From contig CM043969.1 of NCBI GenBank assembly GCA_014529385.2, positions 32,716,446 through 32,780,445 on the forward strand: DNA of 64,000 nt, in the 5' to 3' direction. Source of the DNA: Adiantum capillus-veneris (Eukaryota; Streptophyta; Polypodiopsida; Polypodiales; Pteridaceae). A program made the translations under genes and the position numbers. Position 1 is the first letter of the stretch; the number at the start of each line of letters is the position of its first letter. The notes under the pieces are model-generated. The model did not search any database, was not told the origin of the DNA, and was given only the letters and a program-made list of their open reading frames with translations. Below, in pieces: positions 9,451 to 21,813 of this stretch.

Positions 9451-10718
9451 AGAGACCTAAACTAGGGAAAAACATGAATGTCATGTGAAGTTATCCTTTA
9501 ACTTTATTGCATTTCGAGCTAAAGTCTTTTGTGCCTCTAGCAAGGTTATCTGCTTGCTTTTGCATAAAGATAGAGTTTGCATGCTCTCAAGGATCCTCTA
9601 GAGTAAAAACTTTCTTTTTAAAACCGCATAGCTTAAGATTGTCGTCCTTTGTCGTGTAGAGGTAGCTCGGAAGTAGGTTGTACTTGCTAAGTACCTTTAG
9701 GATTATAGGATTGTAGAATTAGATTATGATTTTGAGAATGATTGGTGGACGAGACAAGTTTTTAGATCAAGGCTCAGAAAAACATAAAAAACAAGAAAAT
9801 GAGTGTTTGTGGACACTTTCCACAACCTCATTGCAGTAGAACCTACGAGTAGGGTAAGTAGAATCCGAGGTGGATTTCAGAACATTGCTTTCTCCAAAAT
9901 AATCAATTGTGAGTTGTTATGTGAAGTTGCAAAATTTCAGGTCTACGGCTAGAAATAGCACTAGAAGAGTGTCAACCACTCAATCCCACTGGAGAGTATG
10001 CTTTAGAAGCTTTATGAACCAATGGATAAGGTCAAGGACACATTGAGGTAAAAGTTTCAAGAGTTTGCAAAAACTCAGATTATTTACTTTTTCTTGACAT
10101 TTTAGGACAAATTAAATTTTGACATGACTCGGAGGCTTAAAATAGCTCATGAAAAGACTGTCCAATGAAAAAGTTTTAAATCTTGTTCATTTTAAGCTTA
10201 AAGTAAATAATCTTTCAGCTCAAAAATGACCAAGGGTGATACCAGAGACTCTATGCATGTGTACAAAAAACTTTTGTAAAGGCCCGTAGAATTTGGATCA
10301 CCAAATTGACCAAAAACTGGGTAAAAACTAAATTTTGTACTGACTTTGTTAATTGAGAAAATTTCTTTCAAACTCAATGAAACTTGATTCATAGACTTAT
10401 ATTGATGTGATAAAAAACTGTACATGCTTCGTTGACCAAAAAGATGCAAAAATTTACCAAAAGTAAATATCACGATTATTAAGTTTTGTCTCATTTTTCA
10501 ACTTATTTGACAAAGTTACCATACCACTAGCTTTACCATGTTGTATTAGACACGAAACAGTTAATAACTTGAACAAATTTTGTTCAAACTTAGTGAAACT
10601 TGTCCAGAGACCTTAAAAAGTTGTATAATTGGCAAATCAAGCCAGAAAGTACAAAAAACTAGTAAAAGTAAAGAATCGTCATTATTTACTACTACTACAC
10701 AGAGACACCCTTTTTAAC
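9451..10718 (+). other. Untranslated leader downstream of primer site (unit A)
   Basis: No credible ORF is present. The stretch matches 16604-17716 apart from about 150 bp absent from B near 16670. It ends abruptly at the junction with unit B, where gag should follow. The gag-pol of this copy is therefore deleted. Confidence 0.6.
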
Positions 10719-11535
10719 AGATCCTTTTGAAGATGCTAGATGGATGCAACGCATTCAATTAAAGGATAATCTAAACCTTGTCAATGCTTACAATGATTCC
10801 CAAGAGTAAGAAAATGTAAATATGTATAAATGAACAAACTTTTGCCTTATAAGACTCTCTTTCTCTTTATTGTGCACAAATCCTAGTAGGTATGCATGCT
10901 TAGGATCATGTTTGTGGAGACGACGTTTCCCAAACACCAAGTAGAGTTTGTCACTCTACTATGGAAGATTGATACGGATGAAAGTGAAGACATGCTTGCA
11001 GCAGCTAAGGCTCTCAACCACCAAATGGACTAGTCATCCATTTTGGAATGGTGTCATAGGGTAAAATAGGGATCCTCTACCCCCTAGCAAATGGACTAAT
11101 GACTAGGCTTTATCTTCTCTACCTAACAGTCGAGGACCACTATGACTCAAGACAGAGGTAATGTCATAAAAACTAATATCTAATTCTCACAAATGATTTT
11201 CTCATGTTAAATTGATCATTTAATATGGGGAAGTACCAGGGGAGTAAAAGCTAGAATACTGGTAAGGCTGCTACACCGGTCTCTACAGGGTTCGAAAGGT
11301 GAAAAAATAAGGGATCCAAAGGGGGATAGTCTGCAAAAAAGTAATGTGCTTCAATGGGGCTTAAAAGACCTAAGATTCAGCTCCATTAAGACTTCCATAG
11401 GCTAAGGTTCCTTATTTTATTTCAATTGTCCAAATACCAAAGTACAGGCACAATGGATGGTCATGGAAAGACTAAAAAAGTTTTCCCAAATCCCTAAGAA
11501 GGAGGGGACGAGCATTTTAGAAGCGGATAAGAGAG

Positions 11536-11537
<2 letters not shown>

Positions 11538-11593
<56 letters not shown>
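11538..11593. repeat. (CA)n microsatellite, unit B
   Basis: Expanded counterpart of the tract at 4067. It creates a spurious open frame of repeated Thr-His. Confidence 0.95.
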
Positions 11594-11595
<2 letters not shown>

Positions 11596-11871
11596 CAAAG
11601 CTCCCCCTTTACACAAAGAGAATAGTGGACATATGTCAGGCTCCTAAAATCACATTATGATTGTAGGTTAGGTTATTAAAGGCCTAGATTTTTATCATTT
11701 CAAAGGCTGCAATCAATTATGACACTTTTGGCTAGAGTTTATCAGTTCTTGTGAGTCTACGAGCAATGAAATGCCAAAAGTACTTTGGCAAAAGTAGTCT
11801 TATCAAAATCGATTAGAAGTAATTTTGCTAATCAACACCAGGATTTGCTAAGAGAAAGTTCTTAGAGGCCA

Positions 11872-12450
11872 AGACGACATGGAGTCAAGTCGAGCAAAGA
11901 GTTCAAATGCACAAGAACCAAAGCTATCTTCTAGTAGTAGAAAACGCATGCACAACTGTAATATAGATAATTTTACAACTATATGGCTACATTGGAGATA
12001 AAGTTTTATATACAGATTCGGAAGGCCATGGTTTTTTTTGGTTGGCAAAAGCAGCATAGAAGCCACGATCCTATTGATCAGAGTAACACCAGATTCACAG
12101 AACTCCCAGATATTCAGAGACTTCAGTGGAGCTAGGTATTGCAAGTTCAAAGACAAGGTGTAGATAGAAGTGCAAAAGATGCGTCCAAGTGGTTATCCAA
12201 AAACTTGCACAAGCTTGCAAAGCATCCATTTAGTGCATATGCAATGAGGATCGTTGTACATGGATTACATTGGTCAAATCTTGAGCCAGTAATGGAAGAT
12301 CCAATAGATCAACCAATAGAAGCAAGTCTAATTGGAGAACCAAGTCAAAGGCAGTATAAAGGTCCGGATGAAGCAGGCTATAGCCTGATGCTTATTGTTT
12401 TAAAAAAAGATGTTGACAACTTGGTGAGTACAAAAGTTGAAACTTCTTAG
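11872..12450 (+). pseudogene. Gag-like module, unit B, lacking the zinc knuckle
   Basis: Near-identical counterpart of 4383-4954 in unit A, with the same KDASKWLSKNLHKLAKHPFS and IEASLIGEPSQRQYKGPDEA segments. It ends at a stop at 12448-12450. The zinc-knuckle part is absent because about 343 bp were deleted just downstream. The module is non-functional. Confidence 0.55.
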
Positions 12451-12721
12451 CTAGAGTTTGACAGTGTTTCAACGGCCCATATTCTAGCTGATAGAAGTGC
12501 ATCCATTGATAGATCAAAAAGGATGGCTCATTCTAGAGGATAGAATCTATTATAGCCCATCCTCTCTAGATCTAAAGGATATTACCCGAGTAAAATCAAA
12601 AATCTGTTCAAAGCCAAACTCTCCTCCATAAAAAATCAAGCTTCTACGTTGTGACCAAACGAGCATATATATTGACCAAAATAGTCGTAGATATAGACGA
12701 GAGTCTAAGATCTATGATGAA

Positions 12722-12937
12722 TTGGGTCCTGAAACCACAGAAGCTCATATCATAGGAGACCCATGGGAAAGACAATATCAGGGTGAAGATAATGTTATCT
12801 ATAGCTTAACTTGGGGAATAATTTGTTATGTTTCACAGAGATACTTAGAAAACTATGCAAAAGGTTTATATATTCCAAACATCAACAATGCTACCCAAAG
12901 TGTGCCTTCACAATCGCAAAAGGTGAGACTAAACTAG
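12722..12937 (+). pseudogene. Second copy of a gag-module segment, unit B
   Basis: Counterpart of 5535-5752, reading AHIIGDPWERQYQGEDNVI. It confirms that the internal gag-segment duplication predates the tandem-unit duplication. Confidence 0.45.
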
Positions 12938-13241
12938 AACCAAACAGGTTTGAGATCTCATAATGGAGCGGGCTATAGTGTTTGCCTTAGGAAGGGGGGA
13001 GCGGTAAATCCATCAAGCTCAGCTCTAGTACTAACAAATGCTACACCAGTAAGAAGCCTAAGAACTTCTAGCCAATAGACCCCTTCAAAGCAAAAACCAT
13101 CGAAAGATCATAAGTTGTTGGAAGTTTTCCACTGACCCAGATTCCATCAAAATCTGCCAAAAAAATTATTCTATGAAGATCATCAATGGTAAAATTTTCA
13201 CTTGATCTCCACAAGTCAAAGTCAAAAGCTGACAAATCATA

Positions 13242-13574
13242 GTGTTCAAGCAAGTGCATGTGACCAAAGCTCACATATGTATATTGAGATACAGACGCCA
13301 ACAGGTTCATGACCTTGTACAAGCCCCTACGGATGTTAAACTTGGAGTCGAAAACTCTTTGAAGATGGTGCAAAGCCTCAAGCTACTAGAACAGGTGACA
13401 AAAACGTCAAAATCAATGAAAGCGAAAGCCCAAAAAGCTACACAAAGGTCACTACCAAAATCTCCTCCAAAGAGACAAATTCTGCCAAAAAGTACAGTGG
13501 ATCTTCTAAGATCAAAAGTTACTCAAATGCAGGCAGACAATTCTCAAGAGTTGCAATCAAAAGGTGTATTATAG
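13242..13574 (+). pseudogene. Basic, lysine-rich ORF of the tandem unit (B copy)
   Basis: A 110-codon frame starting FKQVHVTKAHICILRYRRQQ. It ends in a Lys/Gln/Ser-rich tail with SLPKSPPKRQILPKS. The A copy (about 6056-6390) is interrupted by a stop near 6225. It lies between the gag-like and protease-like parts and has no recognised domain. The minus-strand frames over the same stretch are shadows. Confidence 0.35.
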
Positions 13575-14468
13575 AAAAATAAGCCAACATCAACAAAAGC
13601 AAGTGATCAAGACAAAGCCAATGTAGAAAAAGTTTAGCCAACGGACATTGCCACCACACAAACACTCAATACATAAAAATATTCTGTGACGATCAAGTAC
13701 AACATTGTTAGTGAGAATGAAGAAAAAATCTCAAGTGAAGTAAAGTTGGATTTTTATCTAGACAAGAACCTCATGTCTTTTTGCACTTGAAAAAAATGTG
13801 GCCAACCACAGCTAGAAGATGCTCCGAAATTCGTGAGCATATCTGGAAACAAACAAGCAGAAGACTAGTGAATCATTTCCACCACTATTCAAGTAGGTCC
13901 ACAGATCATCATCACCCAATTACATGTGATCACAACAAAAGATCTTACAGATAACATCGTAGTGGGAATGCCAATGGTCCAAAAGGTCCTAGAGATACAG
14001 AGCTGAATGAAGATTCAATTGTCACAGAAAAAAAAGAGTAAAGACTAGGATTGGTCACTCGTGGACGACAGCACAAAGTCCTCAAGCACAGTTAAAATGG
14101 AGACTGAAGCTAAAGCAAAGCTTATTGAAGGATGGTTCATCTGCATCATACATAACCTCAAAAGAGCTTAAAGTTGATTAGGCATCAAGAAGTTCAGATC
14201 AAATAGAGCAAAGAGAAACCACAAAAGCTATTGAGTAGAGAATTCCACCAAGACAAGAAGTAAAGAAGATCAAAATTGAAACACTCATGAAGCAATAAGA
14301 AGGCCAAAGATCCATACATTGCCAGCTAAACCAACTGATGAGAGTCATATTGGAAAACAGAGTCTCAAGCCACCCTTCATAGAGACACATTTAGATCAAG
14401 ATGAGACCACAACAAAAGCAAGACATAAATCTTCAAAAGATCCTCCACTGAGAGTAGCTGTAGTTCTC

Positions 14469-15738
14469 AACATTACAAAAGGAGTCTATGTTGGATGTAA
14501 TGCTCTATTGGATAAATAAGCAAAGTGCAATATGGTTGTGATAGCATCTAAAGGATCCTCCAGCTCACTCCATGCAAACATGATAGCAAAACAATGCTAG
14601 GTATGCATACATGTCAAGAAGACATGGTTGCTATTCTTAGCATCCAAAAGCATGAAGAGCAGGTAAAGTTTCAAGTAAAGTCTTCAAAACACGTGCATGC
14701 AAATTTCATCCTTAGACATTAGTGGTTAGACCAACACAAGGCCTACAAAGAAGATACAATGTTGATACTCTCTTTCCCAAGTGTTAGCAACAAATACAGA
14801 TACAGCTAATACTAGATTCAGAGTTGCAAAAGTCAAAAGAGTCAACAACAAATCTTGCAGACAAAGGTAAATACAAAGTGGACCTTCCATCGATTAGCAC
14901 GAAAGGTGTGACAGCATATACCTCTACATCAAAGAACCCTCACGGATCAGATACTTTTAGCAAGTCAGGCTTTCAAAACTACAAGTCAATTGCTGACCCT
15001 GCTGAAACCTCTAAGGAGACACCCAAAAAATCAAAAGTATATCAGCCAAAGTACTCAAAAATCAAAGGAAAGTCAAGCAAGTGTTTTTTTTTAGCAATTT
15101 AGTCAAATTCAATGATCCGGTTTGGATTAAGGATGGGAAATCAACACAGAAAGACAAACACATGGGATGGATTGCATCACAATGGAGCTTAAAGGAACAA
15201 GAGTACTATAATAAAGGTAACAGAAAGATATGGATACCAAAACCTCAGGTAAGGGCATATGAAATAACTTCAAGTCCCTCCCAAGAAATAATTCCCACAA
15301 GGTATCAACCTCGACAATATGTTAGGATAGCTAAGATGCAAGTATACAACAGAACAACATCAAAAGATGCTAAAGTCTACCACAACTCTCAAGAGGATAT
15401 GAAAAAAAGACATATCTCAAAGAATCTTCCTCTTGGCTATAAAAATATTTGGCTACCAGTCAACCACAAACCAAGTGCAACTACATCAGACCTGCATGAA
15501 GACCTCCAGAACTCAAGAAGACCTAGAGCGAGGCAAAGTCAACAAAGGAAACACAAAGTTCATCAAGAGATTCGGATTCCTAAGTCTTCCAATGATCCTA
15601 GTCAAAAGCCAGATACTAACAACCAACAGAGGCCTACAGCAACCTCAAAGACTTCTTGCAATATGCCCAATTGGAGAATCACACAAACAATGGAGTCTTC
15701 ATAGTCAAAGAAGGACAGCCCAACATTTATTATTTTGA
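14469..15738 (+). pseudogene. Degenerate retropepsin-like ORF, copy B, broken
   Basis: Counterpart of the 7306 ORF in unit B. A TAA at about 14517-14519 interrupts it soon after the ALLDK segment, another stop lies near 14720, and a frameshift falls near 15090. The readable parts are 14824-15102 and 15081-15704. More breaks than in copy A suggest that neither copy is under selection now. Confidence 0.6.
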
Positions 15739-15789
15739 TGAATCGAGAATATTGTAACTCTTATTTTCCGGGTAAACTTTGTAATTGAT

Positions 15790-16579
15790 GAGCGGGGGTA
15801 CAAGCTTCTAGATTGTGTCAACCTGTCTTCAGTTAAAGCTCCCTGATTATTAGTTTTGACCACCAAAAACCTTGGCTAAGGTATAAAAGCCATTTTTTGT
15901 AAGTTTTTTATATGTTTTGGATAATAGAAACACAGTGTGTGATAACGACGCTCACTTCTCTCCTTCTCTCAATTCCTACTCCCTCCCCAATTATCAGATT
16001 ACAGTCGCGTCTATTGTGTTGCAACCGCAGGCAAGAGCTCTATGCATTGACATAAGCATTTCATGGTATTTCGTAGCTTTTGGCGTCGCTAACCCACGGC
16101 CTAATCTCATCATAATTATAAATTTAGGCTTTAAAATAAAAAACTAAGTATAGACGGGGTATTGGGGCATCATTGCTAAGAATTTAGATGCATTCTGGGT
16201 TAAAAAAAGGACTAGGTTGAAAACAAACTGCTGTTAATAATCATGATTTTTGCAGTTGACCTAAAGTCAGATTTGAGACCATAATCATGTGTGATTCGGT
16301 CTTATAAACATGTCCTAGCAGTTTCGTAACGTTTAGATGTCATTTGATGCTGTAAGGGATGTGATTTTTTACCGATGAGCGATTAGCTTTTGGTGATTTT
16401 AATCATTTGAGTGTAGCATGAGTTAGATGCGAGTTGTTTGTTGTTTTCCAAGAGATTGATGACCTCTTGTAGCCTCTATGCACTAGTCGAATCAGCTTCG
16501 TCCCATGGATTGACTATTTATTCTTCGGTCTCACTATGTCTGCAATAAGATAGGAGTCAGGTTAGACACCCGTCCCACA
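15790..16579 (+). repeat. PPT plus LTR, unit B (LTR about 781 bp from 15799)
   Basis: GAGCGGGGG at 15790-15798 is followed by the LTR, which ends CCGTCCCACA at 16579. It contains the same TATA box (GTATAAAAGCC, near 15880). It is very similar to LTR A but carries independent substitutions and small indels. Confidence 0.7.
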
Positions 16580-16581
16580 TT

Positions 16582-16603
16582 TGGTGCCACTGCCGGGGAT
16601 CGA
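16582..16603 (+). other. Primer-binding site, tRNA-Asp-like (unit B)
   Basis: TGGTGCCACTGCCGGGGATC follows the LTR. It has one G more than the unit A site and so is closer to the presumed tRNA complement. This site serves the Tat-like element that runs rightwards. Confidence 0.75.
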
Positions 16604-17716
16604 AGAGACCTAAACTAGGGAAAAACATGAATGTCATGTGAAGTTATCCTTTAACTTTATTGCATTTCCATCTTAAGTACCTTTAGGATTATAGGATTGT
16701 AGAATTAGATTAGGATTTTGAGAATGATTGGTGGATGAGACAAGTTTTTAGATCAAGGCTCAGAAAAACATAAAAAACAAGAAAATGAGTGTTTGTGGAC
16801 ACTTTCCACAACCTCATTGCAGTAGAACCTACGAGTAGGGTAAGTAGAATCCGAGGTGGATTTCAGAACATTGCTTTCTAAAAAATAATCAATTGTGAGT
16901 TGTTATGTGAAGTTGCAAAATTTTAGGTCTACGGCTAGAAATAGCACCAGACGAGTGTCAACCACTCAATCGCACTGGAGAGTATGCTTTAGAAGTTTTA
17001 TGAACCAGTGGATAAGATCAAGGACACATTGAGGTAAAAATTTCAAGAGTTTGAAAAAAATCAGATTATTTACTTTTTCTTGACATTTTAGGCCAAATTA
17101 AATTTTGACATGACTCGGAGGCTTAAAATAGCTCATGAAAAGACTGTCCAGTGAAAAAGTTCAAAAACTTATTCATTTTAAGCTTAAAGTAAATAATCGT
17201 GATTATTTATTTTCAGCTCAAAACTGACCAAGGGTGATATCAGAGACTCTATGCATGTGTACAAACAACTTTTGTAAAGGCCCATAGAATTTGGATCACC
17301 AAATTGACCAAAAACTGGGTAAAAACTAAATTTTGTACTGACTTTGTTAATTGAGAAAATTTCGTTCAAACTCAATGAAACTTGATTCATAGACTTATAT
17401 TGATGTGATAAACAAGTGTACATGCTCTGTTGGCCAAAAAGATGCAAAAATTTACCAAAAGTAAATATCACGATTATTTAGGTTTGTCTCATTTTTCAAC
17501 TTTTTTGACCAAGTTAGCATATCACTAGCTTTACCATGTTGTATTAGACATGAAAGAGTTAATAACTTGAACAAATTTTGTTCAAACTTAGCGAAACTTG
17601 TCCAGAGACCTTAACAAGTTGTATAATGGGCAAATCAAGCCAGAAAGTGTAAAAAACTAATAAAAGTAAAGAATCGTGATTATTCACTACTGCTACACAG
17701 AGACACCCCTTTTAAC

Positions 17717-18063
17717 TTTTGAACTTGTACAGTTTAAACATAATACAAGGCCACTGGGAAATTTTGGGTTTTATCAAATCCAAATTAGTACATGTTCACT
17801 CAGTTTCCAGGTTGCAGATTAGTCCTTTGGCTTTTTGCAAAACTAGAATTTGAAAGTCTCCAACCGTTGACTCATTGAACTCGATTTGAAGTGATACACA
17901 TAGAACAATCACAATAGTTAACAAAAACTATACAGACTTTGTGAAAGAATAGCTAACTTGATTAAAACCGATTTAGGAATCAGGGTACAGACAACAAATT
18001 GAAAGCTTGACATAAGTTGCAATCAAGTCAAGTGGAAGAAATCGACAACAAGTCAATCCGACG
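17717..18063 (+). other. Leader of the Tat-like element
   Basis: Sequence beyond the duplicated unit and before the first gag frame. No ORF or recognised motif is seen. Confidence 0.5.
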
Positions 18064-19908
18064 GTGAGTACTCTATCCAGGGCTTCACAAGTCTATATGA
18101 ACCTTAGATCTGGTTGTATACTAGCAAATCAAGGCATATTTGGAGAGACCGCTAGTAGAGTATCCACAAAAGAAGTCTCAAACACTTTCTCTGAATCAAC
18201 ATTTGAAATGTCTTCATATTCAACTCATTTAGAAACCAAAACGACAGTGCGCTATACGCATATACTGTCTTTTTATAAGACTAATCGCCATGGAGCTCAG
18301 GTTTACCTAGATCCTAATGAAGAGTATGTTATTTGCATTGGTGACCACGGCATAGAGTTTGAAGATGAAATTAGGGAAAACAAACGAGAAAAAATTTACA
18401 TGGATAGAAACAAAACTTGCTATTTACAAGTTGAAAACATTGACGTGATAGACAAATGGGGATTAGAGGTAAATACCATAATTCCAGATATGGCAGCAAA
18501 AGAGGAACCAACAACTTTAGAATTCGAGGGATACGATCAAGTTTATTTGAAGCCTTTAAATAGGCTTAGTATGGAGAATCCTAGGATCGGATTCTATTGT
18601 TGATAGAAACGTCAAAGATCTTCTATGGACTTCTCATGCCAAATCAGGACAACTAACGCCCATGAAGATCACTCATATATTCAAAATCAAAGACCAAATC
18701 ATGCCAAATCAAGACAAGTAACGCCCATCAAGATCATTTAGATCTACCAACCTACCTGTTTAGGGATTGTTATAGCAATAACTTTGCTATGATGACTCTT
18801 GAGGAGGTGGAACAAACCAAATACCAAGGGTACTCCATAAGGGATTGGATATTGGACCAAGGACCAAAAACTATTCCAAGAGAAGAACTCCGAGAGAGAT
18901 CTTTTAAGAGTAATGTTAAGAAATCAAAAACCACCTCATCACGAAGAAGACCACGTGACACTAAAGCCAGTCCAGGCCTACATGAGTCACTATTTCCAAT
19001 AGACTGGTTTGAATGACTTGGAACGGGACCAAATGCAAGGAGACCAAGGGTTGAACCAAATAGACGTATCAGACCAATTGATTTTTAGAAATGGGTCAGA
19101 AAATACAATGGATCTGGGGATCCATATGACCGCAAGCTTTAAGCAAGTGCTAAGAGCAGAACGCATATTTCATTTCCATACTCAATTCGAGGGATTTGGA
19201 ATGACATTATAAGGAAAAGCACTGATATCGTTCCAAAACATTCCACCAAGGTCAATCATGGACTTAAATACATTAGCTCAAGGATTTTTAGCTACTTGTT
19301 CCAAAACGGGGATCAAACAAAATACGGTAGCTCAAATCTATAGCTTTAAGCAGAAACAAGGTGAGTCTGTTAGGGATTGTGCAACTAGAATGAAACAGTA
19401 CATTGCAAGATGCCCAGAGCTAGAGATACTTGCAGAAGAAAGACTAGTATCATTGTTTCTAGCGGAATTGTTAAACAAAGAACTTTATGCTATACTGTAT
19501 GACACGAAGCATACGACCCTCGAAGAGTGTGTGTCAGATGCTATTGATTTAGGAGACAATTGTGATATTTTCAATGAAGAAGATGTCCCTAAGGATAACC
19601 AAAGCGAGAAAACAACATCCACCAAACCAACACAAGTGGGAACGGCTGTTGCAGCACCACTTTCAGCCATAGAAGACATGCTCAAAAGAAAGAATGAAAT
19701 GATGAATAACATGCAAAAAACACCTATGAGGGGACCATGGCAAGTGATACCTCAACATGGACAAACAATTAGGCCACAGAAATGGTGTTCAATTGAGGGT
19801 AAATGGACCGACCATGAGACCAATGAGTGCTATTACCGACCAAAGTATGATGGGAATGTTGAGTACGTACCTATGAGGCCACAAGGACAACCCATGTATA
19901 GATATTAG
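18064..19908 (+). pseudogene. Gag of a Tat/Athila-like Ty3/gypsy element, broken
   Basis: Capsid-forming gag polyprotein. The readable pieces are 18064-18603 (N-terminal region), 18789-19016, 19009-19212 and 19258-19908, separated by stops and frame changes. The best family evidence is in the last piece: IYSFKQKQGESVRDCATRMK, then CPELEILAEERLVSLFLAEL, which is the helical retrotransposon gag (capsid) region. This is followed by a linker and MRGPWQVIPQHGQTIRPQKW. The 18064 frame opens with GTG, so no true start is established. Zinc knuckles follow in the next segment. Confidence 0.8.
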
Positions 19909-20457
19909 CCTAATATGGACCCAACTTAAAGACCACTGATGGGCCGGGTATGCAAAGACCTCAACCCGTGTTGGTTCAACAACCTCCATATCTAGGACAT
20001 AATGTAGTGCCTGTAAAGTACATGCATCTAGAGGGATTCATAGATGATCAAGCACTATTGCTTGTTACACCCTATGCTGAGCCTACTCCATCTACAGTAA
20101 TGGTAGAAGGAGATTGTTATAATTCACATCCACCACCAATGGAAGAATCTATGACTTATACTACACCAGATCTTGCACCGATGTACTATGTAGCTAATTA
20201 AGGTGTTAGACCTCCAATAGTAAGACCCATGATTAAGCCAAGCACTGGAAACTGTCGTAAATATGGTGCAGGTGATCATTGGAAAAATGAATGCCCATAG
20301 CCTAACAAGAACCTCGAGCCAGTTGAAGCTTAATGAATACAATGTTACAAAAGGGGAGAAGACTTTCTTGAAGATTGTCCAAACAATCCTTTAAACAAGG
20401 GTAAAATAGTAGTGAATGTAGTTCAAGTGATACCTAGTAGCTCACTCCTCAGATGAT
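19909..20457 (+). pseudogene. Two degenerate CCHC zinc knuckles of gag
   Basis: At about 20252-20299 the frame reads NCRKYGAGDHWKNECP, ending in a stop. It has the CCHC spacing, but the second Cys is Tyr. At about 20341-20390 it reads QCYKRGEDFLEDCPNN, where the second Cys is Arg and the His is Phe. Both would fail to bind zinc. A frame at 19950-20201 upstream is Pro/Tyr-rich linker. Confidence 0.65.
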
Positions 20458-21498
20458 TTGAAGAATACTAAAATTTCCTCTCAAAAGACCAAAAGAAGCA
20501 GAAACAAAAGGTATGAGATGAGAAAACAGAAACAAAGGGCTGAAATCGAGGAGAAAGCAAGGAAACTATTTCAAGAAAAGTTGAAAGAAACTGGAAGTGA
20601 AATCAAGGAAACCACCATGAAATCTGGAGGATCACTTTTAGTAGATAGAGCCAATTAACGCAACCTTGGAATCTTACCAAGCGGGACTTAAAGCAGGCCA
20701 AAACATGGAAAACAAATGGAAAAACTATCCTTCTCCAGATATGGAAGTAGCTAAGCTTGAATCTTATCAAAATTTGGTAAGAATTACTCAAGAGATGTTG
20801 GAAAAACAAACACCCAAGCTCGAGAGCATGGAAAAACCTGAGGAGCTTGCGGTAGGAATGAGTAAAGAAAAATCCAAAGTGGTGGTACAACCCCACCTTG
20901 AAACAAAAGAGCTAGAACTTATAGTGTCGGATATCGAAGATTCCTTAGACGGAATTTGTAGAAGAGGACTGGCCAGGACACTTGTGGGAAAAAGTTAGAG
21001 AGATCAATGATGGGAGTCTAACATTGAAGTCATCTCCTATAGAGGAATTTTGGTTATACAATCTACCTCCTGATATGGATATGGATGTACAATCCTTGTA
21101 TGCGGATTGCGGTTTTGAAACCTCATGAATGTCTAAACCATTGACTATGAAAACATTACCCTCTTACTTGGGAGACAATGAAGATGAATCCATAGTGTGT
21201 AAAACCACTCAGGTAAAAAGACCGAAACAGACCCTAGAAGTAGTCAAAATCCATTCAATCATGTATATACCCATTCAATTACTTTAGGAGAACTGTTAAA
21301 AATCAGACCATATTTATGGAATGATCCATAGAAAACTCTAGAGAAGGTGGGGATAATAGGGCTAATCACAAAAAAGTTGGGAAAATTGAAACACGAAATG
21401 AATAATAAAGTGATTAGATTTGTTCCAATGAACAAAGTTGGAGAATATTATGAAGGGGAAGAAGGAAACACAACTCTTCCAGTGAGATATAATGATAT
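20458..21498 (+). pseudogene. Gag-protease spacer and start of protease
   Basis: The frames 20458-20658 and 20666-20998 are Lys/Glu-rich and probably helical. The frame from 21347 ends YYEGEEGNTTLPVRYNDI at 21498, where the solo LTR begins. The protease active site is in the matching frame on the other side of that LTR. Confidence 0.6.
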
Positions 21499-21757
21499 TG
21501 AGGCGGTCCGGGGCGGGCAACAAGAAGAGCAACCTCTAGACACCCTTCAAGGCTCCTGTGCTGCTCAATGGGGCTGGGGCATAGCACAACACAAACCAAA
21601 ATTACAAACCCACAGCCAAATCCCAACTACACAAGGGGCACCACCTAGTTTAAGAGCGAACTAGGACGCAAAAGAGGAGAATCGTTAGAGCAACCCACAA
21701 ACAGGCAATGAATTTACACTAACCCTAACACCAATGGAACACTCTCACACACTAAAA

Positions 21758-21813
<56 letters not shown>

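Larger units (their letters stand above)
3248..10718 (+). repeat. Large tandem unit A (7.47 kb)
   Basis: Unit A begins at GATCCTTTTGAAGATGC and ends after CAGAGACACCC..TTTAAC. Most of it is repeated at high identity in unit B, directly adjacent. It holds, in order, a chromodomain tail, a (CA)n tract, a gag-like module, a degenerate protease-like ORF, an LTR, a primer site and a leader. Indels distinguish the units. A carries a 148-bp duplication at 7166 and about 150 bp of leader that B lacks. A lacks blocks of about 35 and 110 bp that B has near 12575 and 13650. Confidence 0.9.
10719..17716 (+). repeat. Large tandem unit B (7.0 kb)
   Basis: Unit B is the second copy of the 3248-10718 unit. 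At its left junction (10711-10722) the leader end TTTAAC is joined to GATCC in the chromodomain tail. The three bases AAC are shared by both parental ends, at 3244-3246 and 17714-17716, so the join looks like microhomology-mediated repair. B lacks the CCHC-containing part of the gag-like module: GTTTGACA is joined directly to GTGTTTCAACGG, removing about 343 bp that A has at 4967-5309. After 17716 the leader continues into Tat-like gag. Confidence 0.9.
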
